The notes: generated from the sequence alone by a model not told the origin. Positions 1-8,828 are shown, counted from the stretch's first letter. The stretch is 64,000 nt of DNA from Phnomibacter ginsenosidimutans (GCF_009740285.1 NZ_CP046566.1:2414501-2478500); one strand, 5' to 3'. Numbers and translations: made by a program.

Positions 1-1
1 G

Positions 2-442
2 GTGGCCAACTACAAACCCGGCGACAAAGTGACCATCAGCTTTAAAAGAGATGGTGCTGCTAAATCAACCACCGTTACGTTGAAGAACCGTGCCGGTAAT
101 ACTGATGTGGTGAAAAACGATGCCAACGCCGACCTGAAAGAAAAACTCGGCGGTCAGCTGGAAACCGTGTCTAAAAAGGACGCCGAGAAATACAATATTG
201 CCGGTGGTGTACGGGTGGTAAGCTTGGGCGAAGGCCTGCTGAGCAATACCCGTATGCAAAAAGACTTTGTAATTACGAGTGTAAACAGCCAGCCTGTGAA
301 ATCGGTAGAAGAACTGATGAAATTGCTGGGCAGTGCCCGTGGCACCGTTCGCCTTGAGGGTGTGTATCCTGGTTTTGAAGGGGTGTATGGTTATCCGCTC
401 AACCTGAACCCACAGCAAGAAAATGGTAACGGCCGGCAGTAA
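2..442 (+). CDS. HtrA/DegP-like serine protease, C-terminal PDZ part (partial)
   Basis: This is the 3' end of a gene that begins before the window; the frame is open from the first bases. The 146 residues match the C-terminal PDZ region of a Do/DegQ-type periplasmic protease: a first PDZ end (KPGDKVTISFKRDG), a linker, then a second PDZ with the carboxylate-binding-loop-like GGVRVVSLGEGLL and FVITSVNSQPVKSVEEL. The catalytic domain would lie upstream. In the family these proteins degrade or refold misfolded envelope proteins. The tail is Gly/Asn/Gln-rich. A strong terminator follows 30 bp after the stop, so it ends its transcript. Family assignment is firm; the exact paralogue is not determinable. 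Confidence 0.85.
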   Translation: MANYKPGDKVTISFKRDGAAKSTTVTLKNRAGNTDVVKNDANADLKEKLGGQLETVSKKDAEKYNIAGGVRVVSLGEGLLSNTRMQKDFVITSVNSQPVKSVEELMKLLGSARGTVRLEGVYPGFEGVYGYPLNLNPQQENGNGRQ

Positions 443-471
443 TGCCCCGCTCCACATAAATTGACTCAAGG

Positions 472-505
472 AATAAAGCCGGCATCTGTTGATGCCGGCT
501 TTATT
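472..505 (+). terminator. Rho-independent terminator of the HtrA-like gene
   Basis: A perfect 15-bp stem (AATAAAGCCGGCATC with its complement) and a TGTT loop, followed by GTTTTTG. It lies 30 bp after the protease stop codon. Confidence 0.85.
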
Positions 506-553
506 GTTTTTGCTGAAGCATTGATTAAACGGAATTAAACTAACTAGGTCAAG

Positions 554-934
554 TTACAACTTTTCGTTGTATGCTTTTACATGTAAGGGAAACTCTTCCT
601 CATAGAATGGAAAGGAAATGCCATAAATCGTAATGAAAAATACATCAGCATCCATGCCTGAAATTTGATTCCCTATTCCATTTATTTGCAACCCCGACTC
701 ATTGATTACTACAAGACCAGGAATAGTGGATGTCTCAATAATATTCTCTTCAGAAAATTCTGCAACGATTGTAATGCTCTTTTCTATGCAGTACTGCTTA
801 AAAAAAGCATAGCCAGAAATGGGCTCTGTAAAATTTAATATGCCAAAAACCACTCCCATTGGTACATCCGCCTTTTCGAACTCAGTAGTTCCAATTTTAT
901 TACAGTCTAAAAAGATATCGTACTTCTTACTCAT
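554..934 (-). CDS. Hypothetical protein, 126 aa
   Basis: I do not recognise this protein. It is acidic, has no signal peptide, membrane segment or lipobox, and alternates short beta-like stretches (SITIVAEFS, GLVVINESGLQI, DVFFITIYGISF), which suggests a small cytoplasmic alpha/beta or all-beta fold. It is more AT-rich than its neighbours. It stands alone: convergent with the HtrA-like gene and separated from the upstream desaturase by a terminator. Single small acidic proteins like this are sometimes immunity or cargo proteins, but no toxin partner is visible and I assign no function. Confidence 0.6.
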   Translation of the reverse strand: MSKKYDIFLDCNKIGTTEFEKADVPMGVVFGILNFTEPISGYAFFKQYCIEKSITIVAEFSEENIIETSTIPGLVVINESGLQINGIGNQISGMDADVFFITIYGISFPFYEEEFPLHVKAYNEKL

Positions 935-1018
935 GCTTAAACATACAAATAACTGAATTCAACTTATTAAGACATACTGTAGAAGAGAATATCAATGTAT
1001 AGCAATGATCCAAACAAC

Positions 1019-1046
1019 AAAGCCGGCCTCTTTCGAAACCGGCTTT
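1019..1046 (-). terminator. Terminator of the desaturase gene (minus strand)
   Basis: Stem AAAGCCGG/CCGGCTTT of 8 bp with a 12-nt loop. Read on the minus strand it is followed by TTGTTGTTTG, about 80 bp after the desaturase stop. Confidence 0.6.
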
Positions 1047-1080
1047 ACTATGGTAAGATGGCTGTGGAAGCTGCCCCCCA

Positions 1081-1122
1081 TCAACCAATCAACTAATTAA
1101 CCAATCAACTAATTAACTAATC
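1081..1122. repeat. Quasi-periodic intergenic repeat, CAATCAACTAATTAAC family
   Basis: Degenerate tandem words (ACCAATCAACTAATTA and variants) fill the space directly after the desaturase stop codon. The same word family recurs at 11736-11792. Confidence 0.7.
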
Positions 1123-1126
1123 CCCC

Positions 1127-2197
1127 CTACACCATCTGGCCCAGGCTGCGCAAATAACCTACGTGGCTGGCTACTGCTTTACCCAACGTACGATACTCGA
1201 TGTAAGTAACGTTGAACTCGGCACAGGCTTCTTTCACAATCTTGTTGATAGCAGGATAGTGAATGTGCGAAATGCGGGGAAACAAGTGGTGTTCTACCTG
1301 AAAGTTGAGGCCACCTACCAGCCAGCTGATCACCCGGCTACGGGTAGCAAAATTGGCAGTGGTTTTCAGTTGGTGTACAGCCCATTCATCATCCATTTTG
1401 CCGGTTACTTCATTGGCCAAAGGAAAGGCGGTGTCTTGCACGGTATGTGCCAGTTGAAACACAATGCTCAATACAAAACCGCTCAGCATGGTCATTACCA
1501 AAAAGCCAATCATCCAGCTCAGGAAACCGTGCACATAAATGGGTATAATCATGAATACAGCTGCAAAGAGCAACTTGCCAATCCAAAATGAGAGGTGATC
1601 TTTTAAGCTCATTTTTTTCAACGGCAAAGAGCCAATCTGGCGAGAAAAATATTTACCAAAATCAGAGTAAAAAATCCAGAACAGGTAGAGCAGACAATAC
1701 AAAAACCAGAAGTAAAAATGCTGCACTTTGTGAATGCCCAGCTTTGGTTGGTGCTTACTGAGGCGCAGAAAGATGCCTGCATCCAAATCGTCGTCTACAT
1801 CATGCACATTGGTATATGCATGGTGAATGACATTGTGTTTTTGGTTCCACATAAAAGCACTACCGCCCAAAATGTTGAGGGTAAGTGCGGCCAGTTTGTT
1901 TACAAAAGCATATTTACTAAAGCTGCCGTGGCCACCATCGTGCATGATGTTGAAACCAATGGTGGCAATGAGTAAGCCCATTAAACCACTCAGGCTGAGA
2001 GCTACCCACACGGGCATTTGCACCAGCATCAATACAATATACGTGGTAGTGAGTGCTGCTACCAGTATCATGCCTTTGGAAAGAATACGCCAACCGCCGG
2101 TGGTCGACTTTTTTTGTTCTTCGAAATACTTGTTTACACGTTGCTTGAGCACTGCATGAAACGAAGGTGTTACATGCGGAAATTTTGGAGTTGCCAT
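1127..2197 (-). CDS. Membrane fatty acid desaturase (acyl-CoA or acyl-lipid)
   Basis: Di-iron integral-membrane desaturase of 356 residues. All three histidine boxes are present: HDGGH at 86-90, HNVIHH at 121-126, and a third box with Gln first, QVEHH at 300-304. A Gln in the third box is typical of the front-end/linoleoyl-CoA desaturase branch. No cytochrome b5 domain is fused, so an external electron donor is needed. Hydrophobic pairs lie near 42-80, 160-180 and 205-250. Expected role is introducing double bonds into membrane acyl chains; the position of the double bond cannot be read from sequence. It is transcribed alone and ends at its own terminator. Confidence 0.9.
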   Translation of the reverse strand: MATPKFPHVTPSFHAVLKQRVNKYFEEQKKSTTGGWRILSKGMILVAALTTTYIVLMLVQMPVWVALSLSGLMGLLIATIGFNIMHDGGHGSFSKYAFVNKLAALTLNILGGSAFMWNQKHNVIHHAYTNVHDVDDDLDAGIFLRLSKHQPKLGIHKVQHFYFWFLYCLLYLFWIFYSDFGKYFSRQIGSLPLKKMSLKDHLSFWIGKLLFAAVFMIIPIYVHGFLSWMIGFLVMTMLSGFVLSIVFQLAHTVQDTAFPLANEVTGKMDDEWAVHQLKTTANFATRSRVISWLVGGLNFQVEHHLFPRISHIHYPAINKIVKEACAEFNVTYIEYRTLGKAVASHVGYLRSLGQMV

Positions 2198-2280
2198 TCG
2201 GTCGGTTAAAATAAAGGCAGCATCACGCCGATGCTGTTATGGATGAAATACAAAAAACACTAACTGTGCTAAAATAAGCA

Positions 2281-3009
2281 CTAGGTCACATTTTGGATGA
2301 AACTGTTGAAGGATTTGATACCCAAAGTTTTATCACTGATGAAGCCTTCGGCAAAATCTACACCAATCACCTTACCCAGCTGCCGGCTGCGATCGATGAT
2401 GGATTGCAAAAAACCGGGAGAACTGATATAGGTCTGCGGCTCGTCGTCGGGGATAGTATCAAACTGGGTTTTGTAGGCTTTGATGGCAGCTATCTTTTGC
2501 TCCATCACCGGAGTAATGTCCATTACAAAATCAGGTTTCAGGTAGCGGTCCTGAATAAAATTGAACACATAAGTGGGGCGCCAGGCCTGTTGCAATTGTC
2601 CGTTGCGAAAGGTTTCAATTTTGCGGAGGCCACTCAGCCAGGCCGCATCACGCACCAGCTCTGCAGCACGACCATGATCGGGATGGCGGTCGCTGGGAGC
2701 ATTGGTGAGCACTATCTCCGGCTGATAATGCCGGATAGCTTCCATTACTTTCAGTTGGTATAGCTGTGTATTTTGAAAAAATCCATCCGGAATGCCGAGG
2801 TTTTCCCGCACATCCAGCCCCATAATACGAAGGGCGTCGGCAGCTTCTTCGGCACGGGTTTCAATGGTACCGCGGGTGCCCAGTTCGCCTCGGGTAAGGT
2901 CTACAATACCGATTTTTTTACCGGCTTTTTTTTCCATCATCAATGTGCCTGCACAGCTCAGTTCTACATCATCGGGATGTGCAGCAATGGCCAGAATATC
3001 CAATTTCAT
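2281..3009 (-). CDS. bshB1: Bacillithiol biosynthesis deacetylase BshB1
   Basis: PIG-L/LmbE-family zinc deacetylase of 242 residues that removes acetate from GlcNAc-malate, the second step of bacillithiol synthesis. The zinc motif HPDDVE lies at 11-16 and the third ligand His112 is in RHPDHGRA; the BshB1-type stretch DLTRGELGTRGT is at 37-48. I start at ATG 3009, not at an upstream in-frame ATG, because MKLDILAIAAHPDD is the family N-terminus and a -7 element (TACCTTTG) sits at 3022-3015, which would give an essentially leaderless mRNA. A BstA-like bacillithiol S-transferase gene at 33964-34482 fits with use of this thiol. Confidence 0.93.
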   Translation of the reverse strand: MKLDILAIAAHPDDVELSCAGTLMMEKKAGKKIGIVDLTRGELGTRGTIETRAEEAADALRIMGLDVRENLGIPDGFFQNTQLYQLKVMEAIRHYQPEIVLTNAPSDRHPDHGRAAELVRDAAWLSGLRKIETFRNGQLQQAWRPTYVFNFIQDRYLKPDFVMDITPVMEQKIAAIKAYKTQFDTIPDDEPQTYISSPGFLQSIIDRSRQLGKVIGVDFAEGFISDKTLGIKSFNSFIQNVT

Positions 3010-3014
3010 GGGCG

Positions 3015-3022
3015 CAAAGGTA
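3015..3022 (-). promoter_or_regulatory. Putative -7 element for bshB1
   Basis: TACCTTTG on the minus strand matches Bacteroidota TAnnTTTG. It ends 6 bp before the chosen ATG, so the transcript would start at or next to the start codon. No clear -33 TTTG was seen. Confidence 0.45.
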
Positions 3023-3177
3023 GTAGAGTATTGGCAGGTCAAATGCTAAAAACGGGCGTGGTGTAGTATCCACCAAGGCACTAAGAAGGCACAATGGTCA
3101 CAAAGCTTTTTCAACTTGTCTATCGGCTTACCGAAAATCAAAGGGAATTCCTTACCAACTTTCCAGCCTACTCAACC

Positions 3178-3801
3178 TTACCCTCCATACAACATTTCCA
3201 CTTCCCGCACATAGCCTTCCATTTCAGCGTCTTCGCCGGTTGGGTCATAGGGTTGCTTGAGGCTGCTGCCAAATACAAAAGCCACGGTTTGCCAAAGCCG
3301 GGCATTGGCACCACCCTTGTATTCTTTTAAAATGGCGTATACATCGGCACCGGTTTGGCGGTTGATGAGTTTCATGAGCACCTTGCCCTGGTACACACTC
3401 AGGCTGGTGATTTTATCGCCAAAGGCTTCTTTGAGTTGCTTTTCCTGCGATTTGATGAACTTTCGTCGTTCACTCTCATCTTTCATGCCGGCCATGCGGC
3501 GGTTCATGTAGTTGATAATGCGGCTGGCTTCCCTGGCATAGGGATAGGTAACGTAAACGGCATTTTTCAGCCGGGTCATTTTCTTTTGCTGACGGGCAAG
3601 GTGGCGGGGCATTTTGCCTACTACTTCTACTGGCAACAGCCAAGCGGTAGGCACCAGCGTTCCATCGTCCATTACCGTGGCATACACCACAATGGTATCA
3701 TTCACCCCGTATGTAGGATGCTGAACGGGTGGCGGCTGCGATTGTGCCCGGCTTGCCAGGCCCAGCACACACAACAGCGATATGAAGAGAAGCGAACGCA
3801 T
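3178..3801 (-). CDS. DUF4294 domain-containing secreted protein
   Basis: A 207-residue protein with a cleavable signal peptide (MRSLLFISLLCVLGLASRAQS). The body (VPTAWLLPVEVVGKMPRHLARQQKKMTRLKNAVYVTYPYAREASRIINYMNRRM) matches the Bacteroidota family DUF4294, whose function is unknown. It is Lys/Arg-rich in the middle and ends with an acidic segment. It lies 40 bp downstream of the haem-lyase gene in the same direction and may be co-transcribed. The downstream space to bshB1 (3010-3177) has no gene and holds an ACCAAGGCACTAAG-type word repeat at 3071-3110. Confidence 0.85.
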   Translation of the reverse strand: MRSLLFISLLCVLGLASRAQSQPPPVQHPTYGVNDTIVVYATVMDDGTLVPTAWLLPVEVVGKMPRHLARQQKKMTRLKNAVYVTYPYAREASRIINYMNRRMAGMKDESERRKFIKSQEKQLKEAFGDKITSLSVYQGKVLMKLINRQTGADVYAILKEYKGGANARLWQTVAFVFGSSLKQPYDPTGEDAEMEGYVREVEMLYGG

Positions 3802-3841
3802 TTGTCAGATTGAATATACTGACCAAAAACGAAAGACGCCG

Positions 3842-6289
3842 TTAATCATTGTTTCGCTGCGCCAGCTTACGCCGCTGCAACATACTCATCACAAAGCCCA
3901 CTACCATTACAATAATGCCCAACCACAATACATTAATCATGGGGAATTCGTAAGCCTTCAGCGTCACGAAGTCGAGAATGGCATTGCTTTCCTTGATGCC
4001 GATTTCCACTTCTTTTTTGTCCATATCGCCGGGCTTGCGCAGGGCAAACACCAGGCTTTGACTCATGACGGTGTCGGGCAACATTTCCAACGTATTGTTT
4101 TTGAGCCGGAAGGCGGGGCGTGATTTGTATTGCCGGCCATCTTTCGCAATCACTGTAATATCAGCAGCCAACACGGTATCGCCTTTGTATGCTTTCAGAC
4201 GTTCGTCGGGTGGATTAAATTCCAGCTGGTTCACTGTCCACATGCCATTGCTGTAAAAGCTGGTATCGCCTATCACCACGGTTTTGTTGGCAAACTGTGT
4301 GGTGTCTTTTGCCTTGGCAGAAGGATCGCTGAGGAAAGTGAGGTAAATGAAAATGTCTTTGTTCCAATAATGCTTGGCATCGGGGTTGGGCGTTAGACCT
4401 TCCCCACCCTTGTTGTTCTCGATTACATCGGGATACAGCGCAAATTTTTCCTGCTTGTTTTTGTTTTCAAACAAGATTTCGAAATAGCGTTTGCTGTCGT
4501 AGGGGCTCACGGTATCCTTGGTATAGGTTACCATGTATTTACCCATATCAGTAGCCACGCCTTTTATCAGGGTCAGGTTTTCGCGGGGGTTATTGTTTAC
4601 ATCGGTGGCATCTTTCATTTGAAGCGGCGATATGCCCGTGGTATTGTAACTCAGCGTAATCTTATTGCTGGCAGAAATCAAAATGCCCAGCAACACCATA
4701 CCAAAACCCACGTGTGCTACCGAAGAGCCCGCCAGGCGCAGCTTGCCTTTCATACCCGTCCAGATATAGCCGGCATTGGCAACTATGGCGTACACCGCAG
4801 TGAAAATGGCGATGTGTAATGCCATCCAGAAACCAGCGCCTTTTTTATCGTACGCCACACCAACTGTAAAGCTGATGGTAAGGCTGATGGCCAATGCGAT
4901 GACAGTAGGCCACAGCATTTTGCTGTAAAAAGTCTTTTTGGGCGTGTCTTTGTATTTGAAGTATTGTGTAACAGCTGTCAGCAATCCTACAATGACTGCA
5001 ACCCAAACCTGAATCTGGTTGTGACTATACTCTACATCTTCCGGTGGGGCAATGTTGGTACCAAAAATTTTGTTGAACACCGGCAAAGACGTTTTTCCAA
5101 TAATCACCAGGGCCGAAAAGAAAAACACCAGGGCACCAATGAACATCCAAAACTCACGGCTGTACAGGCTTTCTTCTTTTTGAATGCTGGGGATAGCCTT
5201 GTATTGGCGGGCAAACATCCAACCCACAGGCAGCAGAAAAACAAAGATGAAGAGCAGCAACTGCGTATTCATGCCCGAGCCGGTAAATGAGTGTACGGAA
5301 GTATCGCCCAACACCCCGCTGCGGGTAAGGAAAGTGCTGTACAAAATGAGCAGGAAAGTAAGGATATAAAACAAATACGTTGCCCGCAAAGAATAACCTG
5401 TACTACGGTAAATGAGGTTTGTATGCAACCCGCTGATGAGGATGAGCCATGGTACAAGACTAGCATTTTCAACAGGGTCCCATGCCCAGTAGCCACCAAA
5501 AGTGAGGCTTTCGTAAGCCCATGCAGCACCCATCATTATACCCAGGCCAAGTGCAGCGGCACTAAAGGAAGCCCAAGGCAGGGCGGCTTTTGTCCAGCCT
5601 GCATGATCTTTGGTTAACAAACCCGCTGCGGCATACGCAAATGGTACCACCGTAGATGCAAAACCAAGGAAGAGCACTGGCGGGTGAATCACCATCCAAT
5701 AGTTCTGCAGCAAGGCATTGAGGCCATTGCCATCGGTCACAAATTCGAGGTAGTTAGTAGTACTGAAAATGGGGGCATCCATTTCATTGCGCAGCAATAC
5801 AAACGGACTACTACCCACTTTTTGCCCAAAGAAGTACACACCGAGCACCATGGTTGCCAGTGCAAACTGTGCAAAGCTAATGACTGACATTACCGGTCCT
5901 TCCCATTTGCCGCTACGGCCAATGATGAACCACCCCAAAATGGCATGCCAGAAACTCCAGAGCAAGAAGCTTCCTTCTTGTCCTTCCCAAAAGCAGCTGA
6001 GCAAATACTCCATGGGTAAGGCCTTGCTGCTATGCTGCCACACATATTTATATTCAAATAAGTGGTTGGTAATGATGTAGTACAAAATGTAAAAAGACAC
6101 CAGCACCGAAAGGGTTTGGATACCAAAAGATATTCTGGCCAGCTTCATCCACATGGGCCGGCTGCTTTCATCGGCAGCTTTAAACCCCATGAAAAAACTG
6201 ATGCTGGCAAACAGAGCCGACATCAGCGACAAGACAATCATAAAGTGCCCGATCTGTCCGGGCAATAAGTGTTCTCCTACAAATTCCAT
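3842..6289 (-). CDS. ccsA: Cytochrome c biogenesis haem lyase, CcsA/CcmF type
   Basis: Large polytopic membrane protein (815 residues from ATG 6289) that attaches haem to apocytochrome c. The tryptophan-rich haem-handling WWD motif GGYWAWDPVENASLVPW lies near 265-281, and EGQEGSFLLW is near 103. About 12 membrane spans precede a periplasmic domain (roughly 560-780), with one final span near the C-terminus. The length and order are those of CcmF/NrfE-like proteins. MEFVGEHLLPGQ is the usual N-terminus in the group; an in-frame ATG six codons upstream is less likely. A -7 element sits at 6336-6329. The ccmE gene lies upstream on the same strand with its own terminator, so the two are probably separate units in one pathway. 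Confidence 0.9.
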   Translation of the reverse strand: MEFVGEHLLPGQIGHFMIVLSLMSALFASISFFMGFKAADESSRPMWMKLARISFGIQTLSVLVSFYILYYIITNHLFEYKYVWQHSSKALPMEYLLSCFWEGQEGSFLLWSFWHAILGWFIIGRSGKWEGPVMSVISFAQFALATMVLGVYFFGQKVGSSPFVLLRNEMDAPIFSTTNYLEFVTDGNGLNALLQNYWMVIHPPVLFLGFASTVVPFAYAAAGLLTKDHAGWTKAALPWASFSAAALGLGIMMGAAWAYESLTFGGYWAWDPVENASLVPWLILISGLHTNLIYRSTGYSLRATYLFYILTFLLILYSTFLTRSGVLGDTSVHSFTGSGMNTQLLLFIFVFLLPVGWMFARQYKAIPSIQKEESLYSREFWMFIGALVFFFSALVIIGKTSLPVFNKIFGTNIAPPEDVEYSHNQIQVWVAVIVGLLTAVTQYFKYKDTPKKTFYSKMLWPTVIALAISLTISFTVGVAYDKKGAGFWMALHIAIFTAVYAIVANAGYIWTGMKGKLRLAGSSVAHVGFGMVLLGILISASNKITLSYNTTGISPLQMKDATDVNNNPRENLTLIKGVATDMGKYMVTYTKDTVSPYDSKRYFEILFENKNKQEKFALYPDVIENNKGGEGLTPNPDAKHYWNKDIFIYLTFLSDPSAKAKDTTQFANKTVVIGDTSFYSNGMWTVNQLEFNPPDERLKAYKGDTVLAADITVIAKDGRQYKSRPAFRLKNNTLEMLPDTVMSQSLVFALRKPGDMDKKEVEIGIKESNAILDFVTLKAYEFPMINVLWLGIIVMVVGFVMSMLQRRKLAQRNND

Positions 6290-6328
6290 ACTGCGGGCAG
6301 CTTGCAATCATTTGGTTGCAATGCGTGG

Positions 6329-6336
6329 CAAAAGTA
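6329..6336 (-). promoter_or_regulatory. Putative -7 element for ccsA
   Basis: TACTTTTG on the minus strand, an exact TAnnTTTG match, 40 bp before ATG 6289. Confidence 0.45.
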
Positions 6337-6398
6337 CGGGTATGCACTTCATGGCAATGAATCGTTAAAGAGTGGATGTGTTGGGGAAATGCGAAAAA

Positions 6399-6437
6399 AG
6401 ATACACGAACTACACGAATGTTACGAATTAGACGAAT
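6399..6437. repeat. Quasi-periodic intergenic repeat, ACACGAACTACACGAATG family
   Basis: About four degenerate copies of a roughly 9-11 bp word (acacgaact, acacgaatg, acgaatta, acgaataaa) between ccsA and the ccmE terminator. Confidence 0.6.
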
Positions 6438-6462
6438 AAACTTTTCAATAAGCTGCAAACAA

Positions 6463-6490
6463 AAAGCGACACCCTTTTAGATGTCGCTTT
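6463..6490 (-). terminator. Terminator of ccmE (minus strand)
   Basis: 9-bp stem AAAGCGACA/TGTCGCTTT followed on the minus strand by TTTGTTTGC, 22 bp after the ccmE stop. Confidence 0.8.
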
Positions 6491-6511
6491 GTATAGTGTA
6501 AAATTAATGGT

Positions 6512-6925
6512 TTATCCTTCTTGCTTGCTGCCGGGGTGGCGCAGGCCTTTGGCTTGTTCATCTTTGTACTTGCTGGGGCACTTCAGCAAAATATCATCAC
6601 AATGAAAACCGTCTTCTTTCATGCGGCCTTTCAATACAACCCTTTCGCTCATTTCCAAATCGGCTGGTTTCGGCTTGTTGCTGATAACCTTGGTTACACC
6701 GCCCAATGAATCCACAACAGTAAAGGCGCAATAGTTGGGATTTTTCAAAGGATCATAATCAATGGGCTGGGCTTTGTCCAACTTCGCAATGAGGTGCACG
6801 TAGGTGCCTTCCTTTTGTTTGGCAGATGCAATGGTATCGTAAGTCGTAAGGTCAGAAGTGAAACTAATCATCACCGCAATGGCAACCGCCACACCTACCA
6901 GCAACAAAATGTGCAATTTCTTCAT
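6512..6925 (-). CDS. ccmE: Cytochrome c maturation haem chaperone CcmE, Cys type
   Basis: A 137-residue protein with one N-terminal membrane anchor (about 5-23) and an OB-fold periplasmic domain, matching CcmE, which carries haem to the haem lyase. In classical CcmE the covalent haem ligand is the His of an HxxxY motif. Here the equivalent position reads LLKCPSKY, that is Cys116-x3-Tyr120, the Cys-type form known from some bacteria and archaea. The C-terminus is short, charged and likely flexible. A -7 element (TACATTTG) lies at 6956-6949. Its neighbour is the ccsA/ccmF-type lyase, as expected for the pathway. Confidence 0.88.
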   Translation of the reverse strand: MKKLHILLLVGVAVAIAVMISFTSDLTTYDTIASAKQKEGTYVHLIAKLDKAQPIDYDPLKNPNYCAFTVVDSLGGVTKVISNKPKPADLEMSERVVLKGRMKEDGFHCDDILLKCPSKYKDEQAKGLRHPGSKQEG

Positions 6926-6948
6926 AGCAACTACTGCATTTCTTTTGG

Positions 6949-6956
6949 CAAATGTA
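6949..6956 (-). promoter_or_regulatory. Putative -7 element for ccmE
   Basis: TACATTTG on the minus strand, 24 bp before the ccmE ATG. Confidence 0.45.
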
Positions 6957-7138
6957 CAAGGATTCGGCAGCAGGCTACTCGCTGTTCAAATGTTAAATCA
7001 ATCCTTTGGGTGAAAAAATTCTGAATTGAAAATCAGGCTGCTGTTCATTCTGCAATCCTTTGCGGCACACAAGCAGCACACATGAGGATGCTGGTGTGTG
7101 GTTAGTTTGTACTTTCGCCCCCCTTTATCAGTAGCCAC

Positions 7139-8185
7139 ATGGCCGACCTATCCAATTTCGACGTCAATTGCGCAGGTAATCCCAACAATAATATTTTCGG
7201 ATTGCCTTTTACAGAAGATGAATCCCGACTGGTGATTGTTCCGGTACCCTGGGAAGTAACCGTGAGCTTTGGCGCCGGCACTGCCCGTGCAGCCGAGCAG
7301 GTGTTCAAAGCATCTTTACAGGTAGACATTTTTGATCAGGATTCACCCGAAGCCTGGAAGCAAGGCTTTTACATGCGGCCCATCGATCGTAAAGTGTTGC
7401 TGAAAAGTGACTTTCTGCGCAAAGAAGCCGAGCTCTTCATCGATTTTATTTCTCGTGGCGAAGACATTAAAGCCAACCGCTTTATGTGCAAGAGCATCCG
7501 CGACATCAACGAAGGGTCCGACTTTTTGAACAACTGGGTGTACGAGCAAACCAGCGACCTGTTGAAAGCCGGTAAAATGGTGGGCCTGCTCGGTGGCGAC
7601 CACAGCACTTCTTTGGGTTATTGGAAGGCACAGGCCGAACGCCATGAATCATTCGGCATTTTGCAAATTGATGCCCACTGCGACCTGCGTCCTTCTTACG
7701 AATTCTTTAAATACAGCCATGCCAGCGTGGTATACAATGGCCTCGAAGAAATACCACAGCTGAGCAAAGTGGTACAAATGGGTGTTCGTGATTTTAGCCA
7801 GGGCGAATGGGAATACCTGCAAGAGCATAAAGACCGCATTACCTGCTTTTTCGACCGCGACCTCAAAAACCGCCGCTTTGAAGGCGCCACCTGGCAGCAG
7901 CTCTGCGACGACATCATAGCTCAATTGCCACAGAAAGTTCATTTGAGTTTTGACATCGATGGCCTCAATCCAAAACTGTGCCCCCGCACCGGCACACCGG
8001 TAGATGGCGGTTTTGAAACCGAAGAAATCAACTACCTGCTGCGCAAACTACTGGCCAGCGGCCGTGAGCTCATTGGTTTCGATTTGGTTGAAATCGGCAT
8101 TGGCGAAAGCGGATGGGATGCCAACGTGGGTGCCCGCCAGTTGTGGAAACTCTGCAACATGATGGTGAGCCAGCAACAAGCGTAA
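7139..8185 (+). CDS. Ureohydrolase family protein (agmatinase/arginase/formimidoylglutamase-like)
   Basis: A 348-residue manganese hydrolase of the arginase superfamily. Metal-ligand motifs are GGDHST (152-157, His155), IDAHCD (177-182: Asp178, His180, Asp182) and SFDIDG later in the protein. The family cleaves guanidino or formimidoyl C-N bonds, releasing urea or formamide. The long N-terminal part with KASLQVDIFD is typical of the Bacteroidota agmatinase-family branch, whose substrate is usually not proven. The final motif reads DIDGLNP rather than DxDxxDP, which warns against assigning a substrate. A weak -7-like TACTTTCG lies at 7110-7117. Confidence 0.85.
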   Translation: MADLSNFDVNCAGNPNNNIFGLPFTEDESRLVIVPVPWEVTVSFGAGTARAAEQVFKASLQVDIFDQDSPEAWKQGFYMRPIDRKVLLKSDFLRKEAELFIDFISRGEDIKANRFMCKSIRDINEGSDFLNNWVYEQTSDLLKAGKMVGLLGGDHSTSLGYWKAQAERHESFGILQIDAHCDLRPSYEFFKYSHASVVYNGLEEIPQLSKVVQMGVRDFSQGEWEYLQEHKDRITCFFDRDLKNRRFEGATWQQLCDDIIAQLPQKVHLSFDIDGLNPKLCPRTGTPVDGGFETEEINYLLRKLLASGRELIGFDLVEIGIGESGWDANVGARQLWKLCNMMVSQQQA

Positions 8186-8202
8186 ACTTGCCTCATAGCC
8201 GG

Positions 8203-8210
8203 TACATTTG
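8203..8210 (+). promoter_or_regulatory. Putative -7 element for the 8217 gene
   Basis: TACATTTG, exact TAnnTTTG, ending 6 bp before ATG 8217. Implies a near-leaderless transcript and excludes the TTG at 8208 as start. Confidence 0.45.
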
Positions 8211-8216
8211 CAGCCT

Positions 8217-8819
8217 ATGCAGCCAGCCGAACAAGCAGCCATCGATACACAGGGTGAATTCGATTTCATCATTACTTTAAAATCGCCGGGCTTTAAATAT
8301 GTCAACATAGTGAGTCAGGTATTGCTCATGCTGTTTTTGACAGCGCATTTCTATTACCTCATTCGCATTGGCATGTTTGGCAATCACCTGTGGCTGGTGG
8401 TGATACCTTTACTCATCATCGGTTTGTGGTTGTATGGTTGGGTTCGCAGTGCCGACAAATCGTTTCAGGTAAACTACCGCATGGAACTCATGATAGCCGC
8501 CATGGCCTGGATGTTGCTGCCACTGGCCAAGTACCACGTCATCATTGGCGTTGCGTACGCCATCATGTCGGTGATAGAACGTTGGGTAAAATTTCCCGAC
8601 GAAATAGGTTTTACAAAAGAAAAAGTGGTACGCAACTCCTTTCCGAAAAAGAAATACGAGTGGTTTGAGATAGACAATGTGGTGATTCGTGACAACTGGT
8701 TTACGCTGGATTTGCGCAACAACAAAGTCATTCAAAAAGAACTCGACGAACCGGTATCACCCGAACTCATTGCAGAATTCAATGCGTATTGCAAAGAGCA
8801 ACTGCATTTTAAAATATAA
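8217..8819 (+). CDS. Hypothetical membrane protein, 200 aa
   Basis: Not recognised. After a polar N-terminus (about 25 residues) there are two clear membrane spans (about 30-52 and 56-75) and a further hydrophobic stretch near 88-118, then a soluble C-terminal half of about 80 residues with beta-strand character (KKYEWFEIDNVVIRDNWFTLDLRNNKVIQKEL). The layout resembles small membrane proteins with a cytoplasmic PH-like tail, but this is a guess from pattern only. The start is ATG 8217, placed by the -7 element just upstream. It is followed within 10 bp by the PQQ-propeller lipoprotein gene, which may share its transcript. Confidence 0.7.
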   Translation: MQPAEQAAIDTQGEFDFIITLKSPGFKYVNIVSQVLLMLFLTAHFYYLIRIGMFGNHLWLVVIPLLIIGLWLYGWVRSADKSFQVNYRMELMIAAMAWMLLPLAKYHVIIGVAYAIMSVIERWVKFPDEIGFTKEKVVRNSFPKKKYEWFEIDNVVIRDNWFTLDLRNNKVIQKELDEPVSPELIAEFNAYCKEQLHFKI

Positions 8820-8828
8820 ACACCACAC

